Shown: positions 52,160 through 62,557 of the stretch, one piece after another
How positions within the stretch are numbered: position 1 is the first letter of the stretch
Layout: each line of letters starts with the position of its first letter
Source of the DNA: Desulfosarcina sp. OttesenSCG-928-A07
GTDB lineage: Bacteria > Desulfobacterota > Desulfobacteria > Desulfobacterales > Desulfosarcinaceae
Assembly: GCA_030267325.1 (NCBI GenBank)
Contig: JAJDJS010000001.1
Coordinates: 62,001-126,000 of the forward strand
Direction: 5' to 3'
DNA length: 64,000 bases
The notes under the pieces: model-generated
Told to the model about the DNA's origin: nothing
The model's input: the letters and a program-made list of their open reading frames with translations, nothing else
The model's database searches: none
Made by a program: the position numbers and the translations under genes

Positions 52160-53545
52160 ATGCGTTCCCTTTCAAAAGATCTGAAAAAACTGCTGGGTTC
52201 GGATCAGGTGTTCACATCACCGGAAGACCTGCTGGCTTACGCCAATGACGGTACCTTTTACCTGAAAAGACAGATTCCGGATGCCGTGGTTTTGCCCCAT
52301 GCAGCAGAAGATGTGGCAAAGGTGCTGCGCTATGCGGATCAGCATGAAATTCCCCTAACGCCGCGGGGCGCAGGCACAGGCCTTGCCGGCGGATGCACAC
52401 CGGTAAAGGGCGGAATTGTGCTGGACATGAAGCGCATGAACGCCATCCGCGAAATCAATAAGGACAACATGACGGCAAGCGTCCAGGCCGGGGTGGTGCT
52501 GGGGAATTTTCAAAAAGCTGTGGAAAGGCAGGGCCTTTTTTATCCGCCCGATCCCCAGAGTATGTCCGTCTGCACCTTGGGCGGCAATGTGGCAACACGG
52601 GCCGGCGGTCCCAGGGGCGTTAAATACGGCGCCACCGGCCACTATGTTCTGGGCGTGAACTTTGTGCTGCCAGATGGGGAAATCATCCAAAGCGGCGGAA
52701 AGTTTGTCAAACAATCCGTGGGGTATGATCTGCCCCACCTCATGACAGGCTCCGAAGGAACGCTCGGCGTGATAACGGATATTGACCTGCGCCTTCTTCC
52801 TTATCCAGAAGACAACCTGACACTGGTCGTTGTCTGCGAAACCCTGGATCAGGCGGCAGCCCTTGTTTCCGCCATTATTGCACGGGGGGCAGTGCCGGCC
52901 ATGATGGAATATGTCATCAAGCTGGCTGTTTCTGTGATGAACTCCCAATTTTCCTTTAAAAAGCCCATTCCCGAAACCGGTGAAGCGTATCTTCTCGTCT
53001 ATCTTGACGGCAGCACAGCCCAGGTAAAAAAGGAAGCCGAGGTCATTCGGGAAGTTGCCATGGATCTTAAGGTGCCGGATGTGATTGTGGAAGAAGACAA
53101 AAACGCCGCAGCCCAGTACTGGACGGCGCGAAAGAATTTTTTCCCCATGGTGATGAGCATTTTCAAACGCGCCATTATTGAGGATGTGACGGTGCCGCGG
53201 AACAAAATTCCCGCCTTTGTCAGTGCGGTGCAGAATATCGCCCTGGCCCGCAGCGTAACCATTGGCCAGGCCGGCCATGTGGGTGACGGCAATCTTCATC
53301 CCACCCTCATGCAGCTTGAGATCAACCCCCAAACAACCCTCCAGGCCAAGGAAACCATTGACGATCTGATCCGGGCGGGGCTTGAGCTGGGCGGCACCAT
53401 TTCCGGTGAACACGGCATCGGCATTCACAAGCAGGAATATCTGGAATGGGAGCTGGGACCGGGCCAGGTCGAACTGATGCGGCGCATCAAAAAAGCCTTT
53501 GATCCCAAGGGAATCATGAATCCCGGAAAAATCTGGACGGCCTGA
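52160..53545 (+). CDS. GlcD-like FAD-binding 2-hydroxyacid dehydrogenase
   Basis: A 461-residue flavoprotein of the FAD-linked oxidase type (GlcD/D-lactate dehydrogenase). FAD-binding: PRGAGTGLAGGCTPVKGGIVLDM and GGNVATRAGGPRGVKYGATGHYV; C-terminal domain: VGDGNLHP and GTISGEHGIGIHKQEYL. ATG 52160 follows GGAG at 6 nt; an upstream ATG at 52127 is less likely. With the next protein it forms a GlcDF-type pair oxidising a 2-hydroxyacid, such as lactate or glycolate. Confidence 0.93.
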   Translation: MRSLSKDLKKLLGSDQVFTSPEDLLAYANDGTFYLKRQIPDAVVLPHAAEDVAKVLRYADQHEIPLTPRGAGTGLAGGCTPVKGGIVLDMKRMNAIREINKDNMTASVQAGVVLGNFQKAVERQGLFYPPDPQSMSVCTLGGNVATRAGGPRGVKYGATGHYVLGVNFVLPDGEIIQSGGKFVKQSVGYDLPHLMTGSEGTLGVITDIDLRLLPYPEDNLTLVVVCETLDQAAALVSAIIARGAVPAMMEYVIKLAVSVMNSQFSFKKPIPETGEAYLLVYLDGSTAQVKKEAEVIREVAMDLKVPDVIVEEDKNAAAQYWTARKNFFPMVMSIFKRAIIEDVTVPRNKIPAFVSAVQNIALARSVTIGQAGHVGDGNLHPTLMQLEINPQTTLQAKETIDDLIRAGLELGGTISGEHGIGIHKQEYLEWELGPGQVELMRRIKKAFDPKGIMNPGKIWTA

Positions 53546-53587
53546 GAAATAAAGATGGCCATAAAAATACAGATGGAAGGATAAGCT

Positions 53588-54796
53588 ATGTACACGCTGG
53601 AAGAATACCGCGATGTGATGGAAAAATGTTCCCAGTGTTCTTTTTGCCAGGCCACTTGTCCTGTTTTTCTGGCCACCCTTATGGAAAGCCAGCTTGCCAG
53701 AAACCGCCTGAATCTTATCCGGGAAATTTTTTTTGAAAAATCCATGAAGTTGACGGACAGGGCCAGGGAAATTCTTGAGCATTGCCTGCTGTGCACCAAC
53801 TGCACCCAAACCTGTGCCAGTCAGGTTCCGGTGACGGATATTCTCATTGCGGCGCGCCAGGAAATGGGAACGGACAAAGGCGGCGTGCGGGCCACGCTCA
53901 TGGGAAAAGTCCTGGGAAAAAGAGCGCTTCCGCCCATTCTTGGAAAGCTCGGCGCCTTTGCCCAAAAAATCGGTATCGGCGGAAAGGAAATGCCGAGATT
54001 TGCGGAAAAAACCTTTGACCACGACTTTTCAGGGCAGATTGCGGCAAGTGGTGTTCAGCGGGCAAAGGTGGCCTATTTTGTGGGATGCGGTACCCATTTT
54101 CTCTTTCCGGATACAGGGCGTGCGGTGGTGGACGTGTTCAGCAAAAACGGTATTGGCATTGATATTCCCGAAGGCCAGGTCTGCTGCGGGATTCCCCTTC
54201 TGGCCGAAGGCGATCTGGAAGGCGCCCGTGAAGCGGTTCGCGCCAATGTGGCGATTCTGGACGCGCTTGACGTGGATGCCATTGTCACGGATTGTACGTC
54301 CTGCGGCATGATGTTCAAGGAAAAGGCAGGGAAATGTTTTCCGCAGGATGATCCCATCCAGGAAAAAATCGGGCGTGTTGCGGAAAAAATGGGGGAGGCA
54401 ACAGATTATCTCAATGCGTTGGGGTTGGTTGTCGAACCGGAAGCCCTTGCCGCCCGGTACGCTTACCATGTCCCCTGCCACAGGGCCTGGGCACCTGGTG
54501 TAAAGGATGCGCCCCTGGCCCTTTTAGCCAGGGTTGAGGGGCTTGACTATGTGCCGCTGGACAATCCCGAACACTGCTGCGGCGCTGCGGGCACCTTTTT
54601 TATGCAGCACCGGGAAACAGCGGAAAAGATTCGGTCTCCCCGGCTCGCCGATATCCGGAAAAGCGACGCGCAAATGGTGGTGACCCAATGTCCCACCTGC
54701 CGCATGTATCTTTCTTTCCGTCTGGATGACCGGGAAGTGCTGCACCCGTTATCTCTTCTCTTGAAGTCCTATGGAGCAGATTCCGACTTCCGATAA
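53588..54796 (+). CDS. GlcF-like Fe-S / CCG-domain electron-transfer protein
   Basis: A 402-residue protein with two ferredoxin motifs, CSQCSFCQATCPVF and CLLCTNCTQTC, followed by two CCG domains: GCGTHFLFPDTGRA ... CCGIPLLAEGD and VPCHRAWAPG ... CCGAAGTFFM, plus VTQCPTCRMYLSF near the end. It would take electrons from the GlcD-like protein to a quinone or heterodisulfide-type acceptor. Last gene of the unit, with a terminator beyond it. Confidence 0.94.
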   Translation: MYTLEEYRDVMEKCSQCSFCQATCPVFLATLMESQLARNRLNLIREIFFEKSMKLTDRAREILEHCLLCTNCTQTCASQVPVTDILIAARQEMGTDKGGVRATLMGKVLGKRALPPILGKLGAFAQKIGIGGKEMPRFAEKTFDHDFSGQIAASGVQRAKVAYFVGCGTHFLFPDTGRAVVDVFSKNGIGIDIPEGQVCCGIPLLAEGDLEGAREAVRANVAILDALDVDAIVTDCTSCGMMFKEKAGKCFPQDDPIQEKIGRVAEKMGEATDYLNALGLVVEPEALAARYAYHVPCHRAWAPGVKDAPLALLARVEGLDYVPLDNPEHCCGAAGTFFMQHRETAEKIRSPRLADIRKSDAQMVVTQCPTCRMYLSFRLDDREVLHPLSLLLKSYGADSDFR

Positions 54797-54803
54797 CCCC
54801 GTC

Positions 54804-54837
54804 CTCTCCCCCCATAAGAAACTGGATGGGGGGAGAG
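54804..54837. terminator. Perfect 12-bp inverted repeat between convergent genes
   Basis: CTCTCCCCCCAT and ATGGGGGGAGAG surround a 10-nt loop, 7 bp after the glcF-like stop and just before the aconitase stop on the other strand. No strong T run, so probably a bidirectional terminator. Confidence 0.65.
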
Positions 54838-54859
54838 AAAATTGGCTAGCTCCTGAATT

Positions 54860-57530
54860 CTATTTTTCCTGATCTGTCATCATGCCTCGCATCACGCAGG
54901 GCAAAATGCCGCCGTGTTCAAAATACGTCACATCCACATCGGTATCCAGCCGGGAGATAACGGTAAACTGAAGCGTTGTGCCGTCCGTCCGGGTGGCGGT
55001 GACGGAAAGCAGCTTTCTGGGGGTCATGTTCTCAATCCCGGAAAGGGTAAAGGTTTCCGATCCATCCAGCCCCAGGGTCTCGGCATTTTCGCCGGGTGAA
55101 AACACCAGGGGCAATACGCCCATGCCCACCAGATTGTTGCGGTGAATCCGTTCATAGGACTCGGCGATCACTGCCTTGATGCCCAGGAGAAAGGTGCCTT
55201 TGGCTGCCCAGTCCCGGGAAGAGCCGGTGCCGTATTCTTTTCCGGCCAGGACAATGAGCGGCGTTTTTTCCGCTTTATAGGCCATTGCCGCATCAAAGTT
55301 GTACATTTCCTTTTTCTCGGGAAATTTCAGGGTAAAGCTGCCCTGTTTGGGGTCCACCAGTTTGTTCTTGATGCGGATATTGCCGAATGTGCCCCGCATC
55401 ATCACTTCATGATTGCCCCGCCGCGACCCGTAAGAGTTGAAATCCGCCTTGGAAACCCCGTGCTCCGTCAGATACTGGCCTGCTGGATAGGCTTCGGCAA
55501 TGGCGCCGGCCGGAGAAATATGGTCGGTGGTGACCGAATCGCCCAGAAGCAAAAATGCCCGTGCGTTGTGAATGTCTCCCGGCGCTTTGGGGGTTAATGA
55601 GAAATCATCAAAATACGGCGGGTTTTTGATGTAGGTGGAGGCTTTATCCCAGGGAAACGTCGTGCTTGCGACAACATTCAACGACTTCCAGAAATGGTCG
55701 CCTTCAAAAATCCGGCCATAGGCAGCTTCGAAAAATTCCTTTTTCACATGGGCTGCCACCAGCGCATCGATTTCCTGATCCGAGGGCCACAGGTCTTTGA
55801 GATAAACCGGTTCGCCATTGGGATCCATGCCAACCGCTTCCTGGGTCAGATCAATATCCACCCGGCCGGCCAGGGCAAAGGCCACCACCAGGGGGGGGGG
55901 AGGCCAGAAAATTGGATTTGATGCGCTGATGAATCCGGGCTTCAAAATTCCGGTTTCCGGAAAGCACTGCCGCCACATTGAGGTCGTTTTCCTGAATGGC
56001 GGTTTCAACGGCCGGGTGAAGTGGTCCGCTGTTGCCGATACAGGTGGTGCAGCCAAAGGCGGTGAGGTGAAATCCCAATTCCTTGAACCAGGGGATAAGG
56101 CCGGCGGATTCCAGATAATCCATTACCACCCGTGATCCGGGCGACAACGATGTTTTCACAAAAGGCGGAACGGAAAGTCCCCTTGCCACCGCGTTTCTGG
56201 CCAAAAGGCCTGCGCCCATGAGCACATGGGGATTGGACGTATTGGTACAGGAGGTGATGGCGGCAATGACAATATTGCTGTCGCCGAATTTGACGGGCTG
56301 GTCGCCAAGGGTGATCTCAACTTCCCGGCGGGTCACCGGAGCGTTGAGAATGTTCGCCATGGTGGTTTTCATGTCCGGAAGACGGATCCGGTCCTGGGGC
56401 CGGGCCGGGCCGGCAAGGCAAGGTTCAACAACAGAAAGATCAATCTCCACCACCTGGGTAAACTCCGGAACCGGCGCGCTTTGGGTATAAAAAAGGCCAT
56501 TGGCCCGGGTATACGCCTCAGTCAGCCGGGCCTGGTCATCCCGACCCGTAAGCTTAAGGTAAGCGATGGTTTTTTCATCCACTGGAAAAAATCCCAATGT
56601 GGCCCCGTATTCCGGCGTCATGTTGGCAAGGGTGGCCCGGTCTGTAACCGACAGATGCCCCATGCCCTCACCGAAATATTCCACAAATTTTTCCACCACA
56701 CCCAGCTTTCGTAAGGTCTGGGTGATAAAAAGCACCAGATCCGTTGCTGTGACACCTTCCTTCAGTTTTCCCGTAAGCTTTACACCCACCACTTCCGGAA
56801 TGGACATATAATACGGCTGGCCCAGCATCACCGCTTCGGCTTCAATGCCGCCCACGCCCCATCCCATCACGCCGATGCCGTTGATCATGGGGGTGTGGGA
56901 ATCCGTTCCCACCACTGTGTCCGGACAGGCGATCAGGGCTTTTCCCGTATCTTGGGCAATCACCACCCGGCCGAGGTTTTCCAGGTTCACCTGATGGCAG
57001 ATGCCGGAATTGGGCGGCACCACATTAAAATTGGAAAAGTTTTTCTGGGCCCATTTGAGAAGAGCGTACCGCTCGCTGTTGCGCTGGTATTCCAGGGACA
57101 CGTTTTTTTCCAGGGACTGATCAGTGCCAAAAAAATCAATCTGTACCGAATGATCCACCACCAGTTCGGTGGGCACCAGGGGGTTGATCCGCGCGGGATC
57201 CTGTCCCAGGGTATTGACCGCTTCCCGCATGGCTGCCAGGTCCACCACTGCCGGAACACCGGTGAAATCCTGCATCAGGACTCTGGCCGGGTGATAGGGA
57301 ATTTCAACGGGCGCATCATAGGTTTTTTGCCAGCGGACAATATTTTGCAGGTCCGCTTCGCTCACAATGCGGCCGTCCAGTTTGCGCAGGAGATTTTCCA
57401 CCAGAATCCGGATGGCGTAGGGCAGGCGTTCAATGGAAACTCCGGTATCTGCGGCATATTGGCAAATATCATAATAAGTATAGGTTTTCCCGTTTGCCTG
57501 AAGCGATTTTGCATAATCTGTTGGGTTCAT
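54860..57530 (-). pseudogene. acnA: Aconitate hydratase A interrupted at a C10 tract
   Basis: Aconitase isomerises citrate and isocitrate with a [4Fe-4S] cluster. Read from ATG 57530 (AAGGAT upstream), the frame runs through TSCTNTSNPHVLMGAGL and FGCTTCIGNSG to SNFLASPP, then leaves the conserved frame at ten consecutive C on the minus strand (55891-55900). The sequence resumes as PLVVAFALAGRVDIDLTQEA in the next frame to the stop at 54860, with SYGSRRGNHEVMMRG and GSSRDWAAKG intact. With nine C the protein would be 889 residues, the normal AcnA length. So the gene is off by one base here: a slipped tract, phase variation or a read error. Confidence 0.92.
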
Positions 57531-57725
57531 GGCGCGATCCTTATTGGGGTTGATGACAAACTGGAACAAGCATCACAAATCAGGAAAGATTAATGAAGTT
57601 CAGGAAATCAGGCAAGGGAAAAAGGGAGGGGTTGTCCCTTGACAAATCAGTGTCCATGGCCCAAGTGAAACCCGTTTCGGAAAAATTCGTAAAGCTTCCG
57701 ATGATTCATAACCGGAGAAAAAGCC

Positions 57726-59111
57726 ATGCCTGTCAAAAAACAGCAGCTTGTTGAATGTGAAATTACGGATGTGGCCTTTGGCGGAAAAGGGCTGACGAAA
57801 ATTGACGGGTTTGCTGTGTTTGTGGATCAGACCGTTACGGGTGACCGGATTCTGGCCAGGATTATCCGGAAAAAACGTAATTATGCCGAAGCTGTCGTCC
57901 ATGAGATGATCTCTCCCTCGCCCTTCCGGGTGGAGCCGCCGTGTCCTTACAGCGGGTATTGCGGCGGGTGCAAATGGCAGTTCATGGACTACGCCCACCA
58001 AGTTTATCTCAAACAGCGCCATGTGGCGGAAAGCCTTTCCCATATCGGACTGATGCCGGATATCACTGTTCATGAAACCATCCCGTCAGATTTGATTTTC
58101 GGATACCGCAACAAAATGGAGTTTTCTTTCTCGGACCGGCGCTGGCTCATGCCGTCAGAGATGGAAGCTGCGCTAAATCCGGATTTTGCCCTGGGCCTTC
58201 ATGTGCCCGGCACCTTTTACAAGGTGTTGGACACCCGGGCCTGCCTGCTGCAACCTGAATTGGGAAACGAGATTCTGGATGCGGTACGCACGTTTGTCCG
58301 GGCCTCTGACCTGCCGGTTTACGGACTTCGCAGCCACGAAGGGTTCTGGCGGTTCTTAATGGTGCGCCATTCTGTGGCGACAGACCAGTGGATGGTCAAT
58401 ATTGTGACCAGCCGGGAAGACCGTGGTGCGGTGGATCCCCTGGCGGAAATGCTCAGACGCCGATTTCCAGGCGTGACTTCCGTGGTCAATAATATTACGG
58501 CCCGAACATCGGGTGTGGCCATTGGTGAAAGGGAAATTCTGCTTTCCGGAAACCCTGTGATTCAGGATGCCATTGGCCCTTATCAGTTTGATATTTCTGC
58601 CAATTCGTTTTTTCAGACCCACACTCGGGGGGCTGCCCGGCTTTACCGGATTGTTTCCGAGTATGCGGCCCTTACCGGCACTGAAACCGTTCTGGACCTC
58701 TACTGCGGTACCGGCACCATTGCCATCTGGCTGTCGTCCATGGCCAAGGAAGTGATCGGCGTGGAGATTGTGGAAAGCGCGGTGGCGGATGCGGTTAAAA
58801 ACTGCAGGTCCAACACCATTGACAATTGCCGCTTTGTGCAAGGGGATGTGAAAGATGCGCTGGCGTCCATTGAATCCACGCCCGATGTGCTGATTATCGA
58901 CCCGCCACGGGCCGGTATGCATGCGGATGTGGTGCGCCAGGTGCTGACCCTGGGGCCGGAAAAAATCGTCTATGTGTCCTGCAATCCCGCGACTCTGGCA
59001 AGGGATGTCCTGGCCCTCAAAGACGCCTATGTCGTGGCCGAGGTTCAGCCTGTGGACATGTTTCCCCACACCTTTCATATTGAGGCGGTGGCCCGGCTGG
59101 TGAAAAAGTAA
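57726..59111 (+). CDS. rlmD: 23S rRNA m5U methyltransferase RlmD-like (RumA)
   Basis: A 461-residue enzyme that would methylate uridine C5 in 23S rRNA or tRNA. N-terminal TRAM domain; [4Fe-4S] ligands in CPYSGYCGGCKWQF and a fourth Cys in TRACLLQPE; SAM motif LDLYCGTGTIAIWL; IDPPRAG; nucleophile Cys in VYVSCNPATLARD. GGAG precedes ATG by 9 nt. The choice of target base (U1939 or other) needs comparison. Divergent from acnA. Confidence 0.95.
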   Translation: MPVKKQQLVECEITDVAFGGKGLTKIDGFAVFVDQTVTGDRILARIIRKKRNYAEAVVHEMISPSPFRVEPPCPYSGYCGGCKWQFMDYAHQVYLKQRHVAESLSHIGLMPDITVHETIPSDLIFGYRNKMEFSFSDRRWLMPSEMEAALNPDFALGLHVPGTFYKVLDTRACLLQPELGNEILDAVRTFVRASDLPVYGLRSHEGFWRFLMVRHSVATDQWMVNIVTSREDRGAVDPLAEMLRRRFPGVTSVVNNITARTSGVAIGEREILLSGNPVIQDAIGPYQFDISANSFFQTHTRGAARLYRIVSEYAALTGTETVLDLYCGTGTIAIWLSSMAKEVIGVEIVESAVADAVKNCRSNTIDNCRFVQGDVKDALASIESTPDVLIIDPPRAGMHADVVRQVLTLGPEKIVYVSCNPATLARDVLALKDAYVVAEVQPVDMFPHTFHIEAVARLVKK

Positions 59112-59129
59112 TCCCATGCCGGATGCAGA

Positions 59130-59756
59130 TCAGTTCTGAAGGGTGCGGGCCGCGCCCATCAACCGGTACACCAGGGCAGAGCCCAGCCATGCGGCATCTT
59201 CAAGGGAGAGATACGCGCTGATAACCGCATCAAACAGTACTTTTCCGCTGCTCTCAAACTCCTCATCCCCCAGATAGACCAAGGTGATCAGATCAATGTG
59301 GGGAAGCACTGTGAATTTTCCGGACTCATCGCCAAAATCAGGCACCAGGGTCCCGCCCATGAGGGCAACCGCTTTTGTCAACAGACCCGGGGTCTGGCCA
59401 AAGGTTTGGGCCAGGGGGATTTCTGCCCGGCGATGGAAAGCATCCTGGTAAAATTCACCGCCGGTGATCTGGCGGTAGGCCACCATGTTGCCGGTGGGAA
59501 GCTGGCCGCCTGCGCCCTGCAAATAATGCAGGATCAGAACGGTATCCGTCAGGCTGAAGGTTTCGTCCGGCTTCTGGTTTTCCCAGGAAACAGCCATGTC
59601 CGAAGCCCGGACCACAACCGGGCGGCCCAAAAAAGAAAGCCGGAATCCCTCTGGCGTTCGTTCTGCACCGGCAAAACGGGCCACCTCATCCGGGTTTTTG
59701 TCCATCAGGGAAGCGGCTGCCAGGCGGCAGGCTTCTTTATAATCGTCAACTCTCAC
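59130..59756 (-). CDS. DUF3786 domain protein
   Basis: A 208-residue soluble protein of the DUF3786 family, mostly known from anaerobes. Visible: SLTDTVLILHYLQGAGGQ, GEFYQDAFHRRAE, PHIDLITLVYLGDEEFESSGKVLFDAVISAYLSLEDAAWLG. Function unknown; relatives are annotated as putative zinc- or redox-linked, which I cannot confirm here. The start is GTG with GGAG 6 nt before. It follows lpxB by 18 bp and may be co-transcribed. Confidence 0.85.
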   Translation of the reverse strand: MRVDDYKEACRLAAASLMDKNPDEVARFAGAERTPEGFRLSFLGRPVVVRASDMAVSWENQKPDETFSLTDTVLILHYLQGAGGQLPTGNMVAYRQITGGEFYQDAFHRRAEIPLAQTFGQTPGLLTKAVALMGGTLVPDFGDESGKFTVLPHIDLITLVYLGDEEFESSGKVLFDAVISAYLSLEDAAWLGSALVYRLMGAARTLQN

Positions 59757-59774
59757 AATAAACTCCTGTTTCTT

Positions 59775-60959
59775 TTATAAAACAGCGATTTTGCCGCAGT
59801 GTTGGTCATCTGTCTTTTTGGAACAGATCAGGGAAAGGGCAATTTTGGCTGTCCGGTCAGATGCCCCGCTTTCGCCCAGAGTTGTTCGTATTCCCAGGAG
59901 GGCACTTTGCATGTCAGCCAGGCGATTCGGGTATTGGATCAGATCCAGAGCGGTTGTGGAAATGATGTCCGGTGATGCGTCACCCTGGATCAGTTCCGGA
60001 ACCAGGGTCTTTCCGGCAATGAGATTGACCAGACTGATGTGGTTGACCTGGATGAGGCGTTTTACGATGCTGTAGCTAAAGGGCGACACCTTGTACACCA
60101 CCACCATGGGAACACCGTAAAGGGCCGCTTCCAGAGTGACGGTGCCGGATGCAGCCACCAGAAGATGGCTCTGATGAAAAATCGGCTGGACCGGTCCCTT
60201 TAGGATCTCCATATTCAAAACCGATTTCCATGGCCCTGTAATGGCTGAAAACCGGTCCGCGTCAATGGAATCAGAACAGGATACCAGAAACCGGGCAGAG
60301 GGAATGCGCTGCTGAATTTTTGCGGCAGCTTCCAGCATGGGGGAGAGAAGGGCGGTGATTTCTTTTTCCCGTGAGCCAGGAAGCAGGCCGATGACCGGAG
60401 AATCCGGCAGTCGGCCCATCCTGTGGTCTGTCACAGGCGGTGGAATCCGATCCAGAAGCGGATTTCCCACAAAGGTGACCGGAACCCCGTGTTGTTGAAA
60501 AAACGGCACTTCAAAGGGGAAAATCACCGCCATGTGATCCACCCGGCGTCTGATGGTGTTGACCCGTCTCTGGCGCCAAGCCCAGATTTTGGGGCTGATG
60601 TAATACAGAACCGGTATGTTTCGCTGTTTTGCCAGTTTGGCAATATTGAGATTGAACTCTGGAAAATCAATCAGCACCAAGAGATCCGGAGCCGTATGAA
60701 CCAGCGCTTTTTTGACCTTTTCCCGGATTTGCCAGATCACGGGCAGTTTGCCGATAATTTCCGTCAGTCCCATGACAGAAAGGGCGCTGATAGGGGCAAA
60801 CAAATGAACACCGGCATTTTCCATGGCGTTTCCACCGATACCGGACAAAAAAAGATGAGGATCCTGCTGCTCCAGGGCCCTTGCCAGCATGGCGCCATAC
60901 ATGTCGCCCGAGGCTTCGCCGGTGATGATCATGATGTGGTTGGGGGTGTCTTTCATCAT
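59775..60959 (-). CDS. lpxB: Lipid A disaccharide synthase
   Basis: LpxB joins lipid X and UDP-2,3-diacylglucosamine to make the lipid A disaccharide. It has 394 residues with IITGEASGDMYGAMLARALE, GIGGNAMENAG, PVLYYISPKIWAWRQRRV, FEVPFFQQHGV and LLPGSREKEI. It acts at the inner membrane. ATG 60959 overlaps the lpxI stop (ATGA). Confidence 0.96.
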   Translation of the reverse strand: MMKDTPNHIMIITGEASGDMYGAMLARALEQQDPHLFLSGIGGNAMENAGVHLFAPISALSVMGLTEIIGKLPVIWQIREKVKKALVHTAPDLLVLIDFPEFNLNIAKLAKQRNIPVLYYISPKIWAWRQRRVNTIRRRVDHMAVIFPFEVPFFQQHGVPVTFVGNPLLDRIPPPVTDHRMGRLPDSPVIGLLPGSREKEITALLSPMLEAAAKIQQRIPSARFLVSCSDSIDADRFSAITGPWKSVLNMEILKGPVQPIFHQSHLLVAASGTVTLEAALYGVPMVVVYKVSPFSYSIVKRLIQVNHISLVNLIAGKTLVPELIQGDASPDIISTTALDLIQYPNRLADMQSALLGIRTTLGESGASDRTAKIALSLICSKKTDDQHCGKIAVL

Positions 60960-61762
60960 TTTTCACAGATGATGGCGATTTGGTGTTCATCGGCTTGGCG
61001 GATCATTTCGTCACGGTCAAAAACAACGGTTTTCCCCGCTTCAATGGCAAGGGCCCGGACATTGGATTCGACCATCACATCAATGGTCCTGGCGCCCACG
61101 GCCGGCACATCAAACCGGAAATCCTGGCCGGGTTTGCAGATCTTGACCAACACCGCATGTCCCCGGCCCAGCCGGCCGCCGCGTTCGATGGCAGCATCCG
61201 TGCCTTCAACGGCCTCAACCGCGAGAACCGAGCCGCCGCCCACCACCACACTCTGGCCGATATCCAGCCGGCCAATTTCCCGGGCCACGGAAAATCCCAG
61301 CTCAATATCCTGTTTTTCCGCCTTTGAGGGTTTTCGTCGCGTCCATACGCCCTCGGGGGCCAGAAGCTCCGGCAGCAAAAGGGTGGACGGCGCAATGCAA
61401 ATGCCTTCTTTTTCCAGGTGATCGGCAAAGGCCCGCATGAGGGCATCATCATGGGTGTCGCGCATTTTGGCGACAATGGCGATGGCTTTCATATCCGGCT
61501 TGACGTCGGTAAACAGGCGGGTTTTTCGGACAGCGCCCAGCATCACAGCCTGATGGACATTGTTTTGCTTAAAAAATCGGACCAACCGGTTGATCTGTCC
61601 CAAGTGCAGCCATTGGATTTCTTCCGAAAAATCCAAAAGCCGGGGATCTGCCTCGTTCACATAGGCGGCGGTGAAGACCGAAAATCCACGGGCTTTGGCC
61701 ATTTTGATAAAGAGCAGGGGAAATTGGCCGCTTCCGGCAATCAGTCCGATTTTTTCAGTCAT
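60956..61762 (-). CDS. lpxI: UDP-2,3-diacylglucosamine diphosphatase LpxI
   Basis: LpxI replaces LpxH in many non-gamma proteobacteria and hydrolyses UDP-2,3-diacylglucosamine to lipid X. It has 268 residues from ATG 61762 (an in-frame TTG six codons earlier is ignored): IGLIAGSGQFPLLF, GAVRKTRLF, STLLLPELLAPEGVWTRRKPS, and VVVGGGSVLAVEAVEGTD AMI-type C-terminal motifs. It overlaps lpxB and follows lpxA by 19 bp. Confidence 0.95.
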   Translation of the reverse strand: MTEKIGLIAGSGQFPLLFIKMAKARGFSVFTAAYVNEADPRLLDFSEEIQWLHLGQINRLVRFFKQNNVHQAVMLGAVRKTRLFTDVKPDMKAIAIVAKMRDTHDDALMRAFADHLEKEGICIAPSTLLLPELLAPEGVWTRRKPSKAEKQDIELGFSVAREIGRLDIGQSVVVGGGSVLAVEAVEGTDAAIERGGRLGRGHAVLVKICKPGQDFRFDVPAVGARTIDVMVESNVRALAIEAGKTVVFDRDEMIRQADEHQIAIICEK

Positions 61763-61781
61763 GTCAGGTGCGCATGGCAAA

Positions 61782-62552
61782 CTAGCGGATAACCCCCCGG
61801 GTGGAGGATTGGATAAACGAAATGAAGTTTTCCACTTCCGGACACAGTTCCACTTCTGCCCGGATTCTGGAAATGGCCTCAGTGGTGGTCAGACCATAAC
61901 GGAACAGGATACGGTATGTTTTTTTGAGGGCAGACAGGGCCTGCTCGGAAAATCCGTGGCGTTTGAGCCCCACGCGGTTGAGCCCGTGGAGAACGGCCCT
62001 GTCGCCGGCTGCAATGACATAGGGCGGAACATCTTTGGAAACCGCAGAGGTCCCCCCGATAAACGCATAATCGCCGATTTTGACAAACTGGTGAATGGCC
62101 ACCAGACCGCCGATAATGGCATAATCGCCGATGGTAATGTGGCCGGCCAGGGTGGCGTTGTTGGCCAGTACCACCTGTTTTCCCACATGGCAGTCATGGG
62201 CAATGTGGGCATAGGCCATCACCAGACACTGATCCCCCACCTGGGTAATGCCGCCGCCGAGCTGTGTTCCCCGGTGAATGGTGGCAAATTCCCGAATCGT
62301 CACGTTGTTGCCGATTTTTACACAGCTTTCTTCCCCGCCGAACTTCAGGTCCTGGGGGACAGCGCCAATGGCCGCAAACTGAAAGATCCGACACCCGTCA
62401 CCCAGGGTGACAAACGAATCAATCACCGCATGGGGGCCGATCCAGACATTATCACCGATGGTGACATGGTCTTTGATAATGGCATAGGCTTCAATGGTGA
62501 CATTCTTGCCGATCACAGCATCCGGACTGATTATTGCTGTCTGATGAATCAT
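61782..62552 (-). CDS. lpxA: UDP-N-acetylglucosamine acyltransferase
   Basis: LpxA puts the first 3-hydroxyacyl chain on UDP-GlcNAc. It has 256 residues with left-handed beta-helix hexapeptide repeats (IGKNVTIEAYAIIKDHVTIGD) and the catalytic-type His in MAYAHIAHDCHVG. The C-terminal helices (GFSEQALSALKKTYRILFR) match the family. Position between fabZ and lpxI fits the lipid A operon. Confidence 0.97.
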   Translation of the reverse strand: MIHQTAIISPDAVIGKNVTIEAYAIIKDHVTIGDNVWIGPHAVIDSFVTLGDGCRIFQFAAIGAVPQDLKFGGEESCVKIGNNVTIREFATIHRGTQLGGGITQVGDQCLVMAYAHIAHDCHVGKQVVLANNATLAGHITIGDYAIIGGLVAIHQFVKIGDYAFIGGTSAVSKDVPPYVIAAGDRAVLHGLNRVGLKRHGFSEQALSALKKTYRILFRYGLTTTEAISRIRAEVELCPEVENFISFIQSSTRGVIR

Positions 62553-62557
62553 GGTGG

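Noticed and set aside
52355-54022. A 555-codon open frame on the minus strand opposite the glcD- and glcF-like genes
   Set aside because: It mirrors two well-supported genes and its translation has no recognisable domain; long antisense frames are expected in GC-rich coding DNA.
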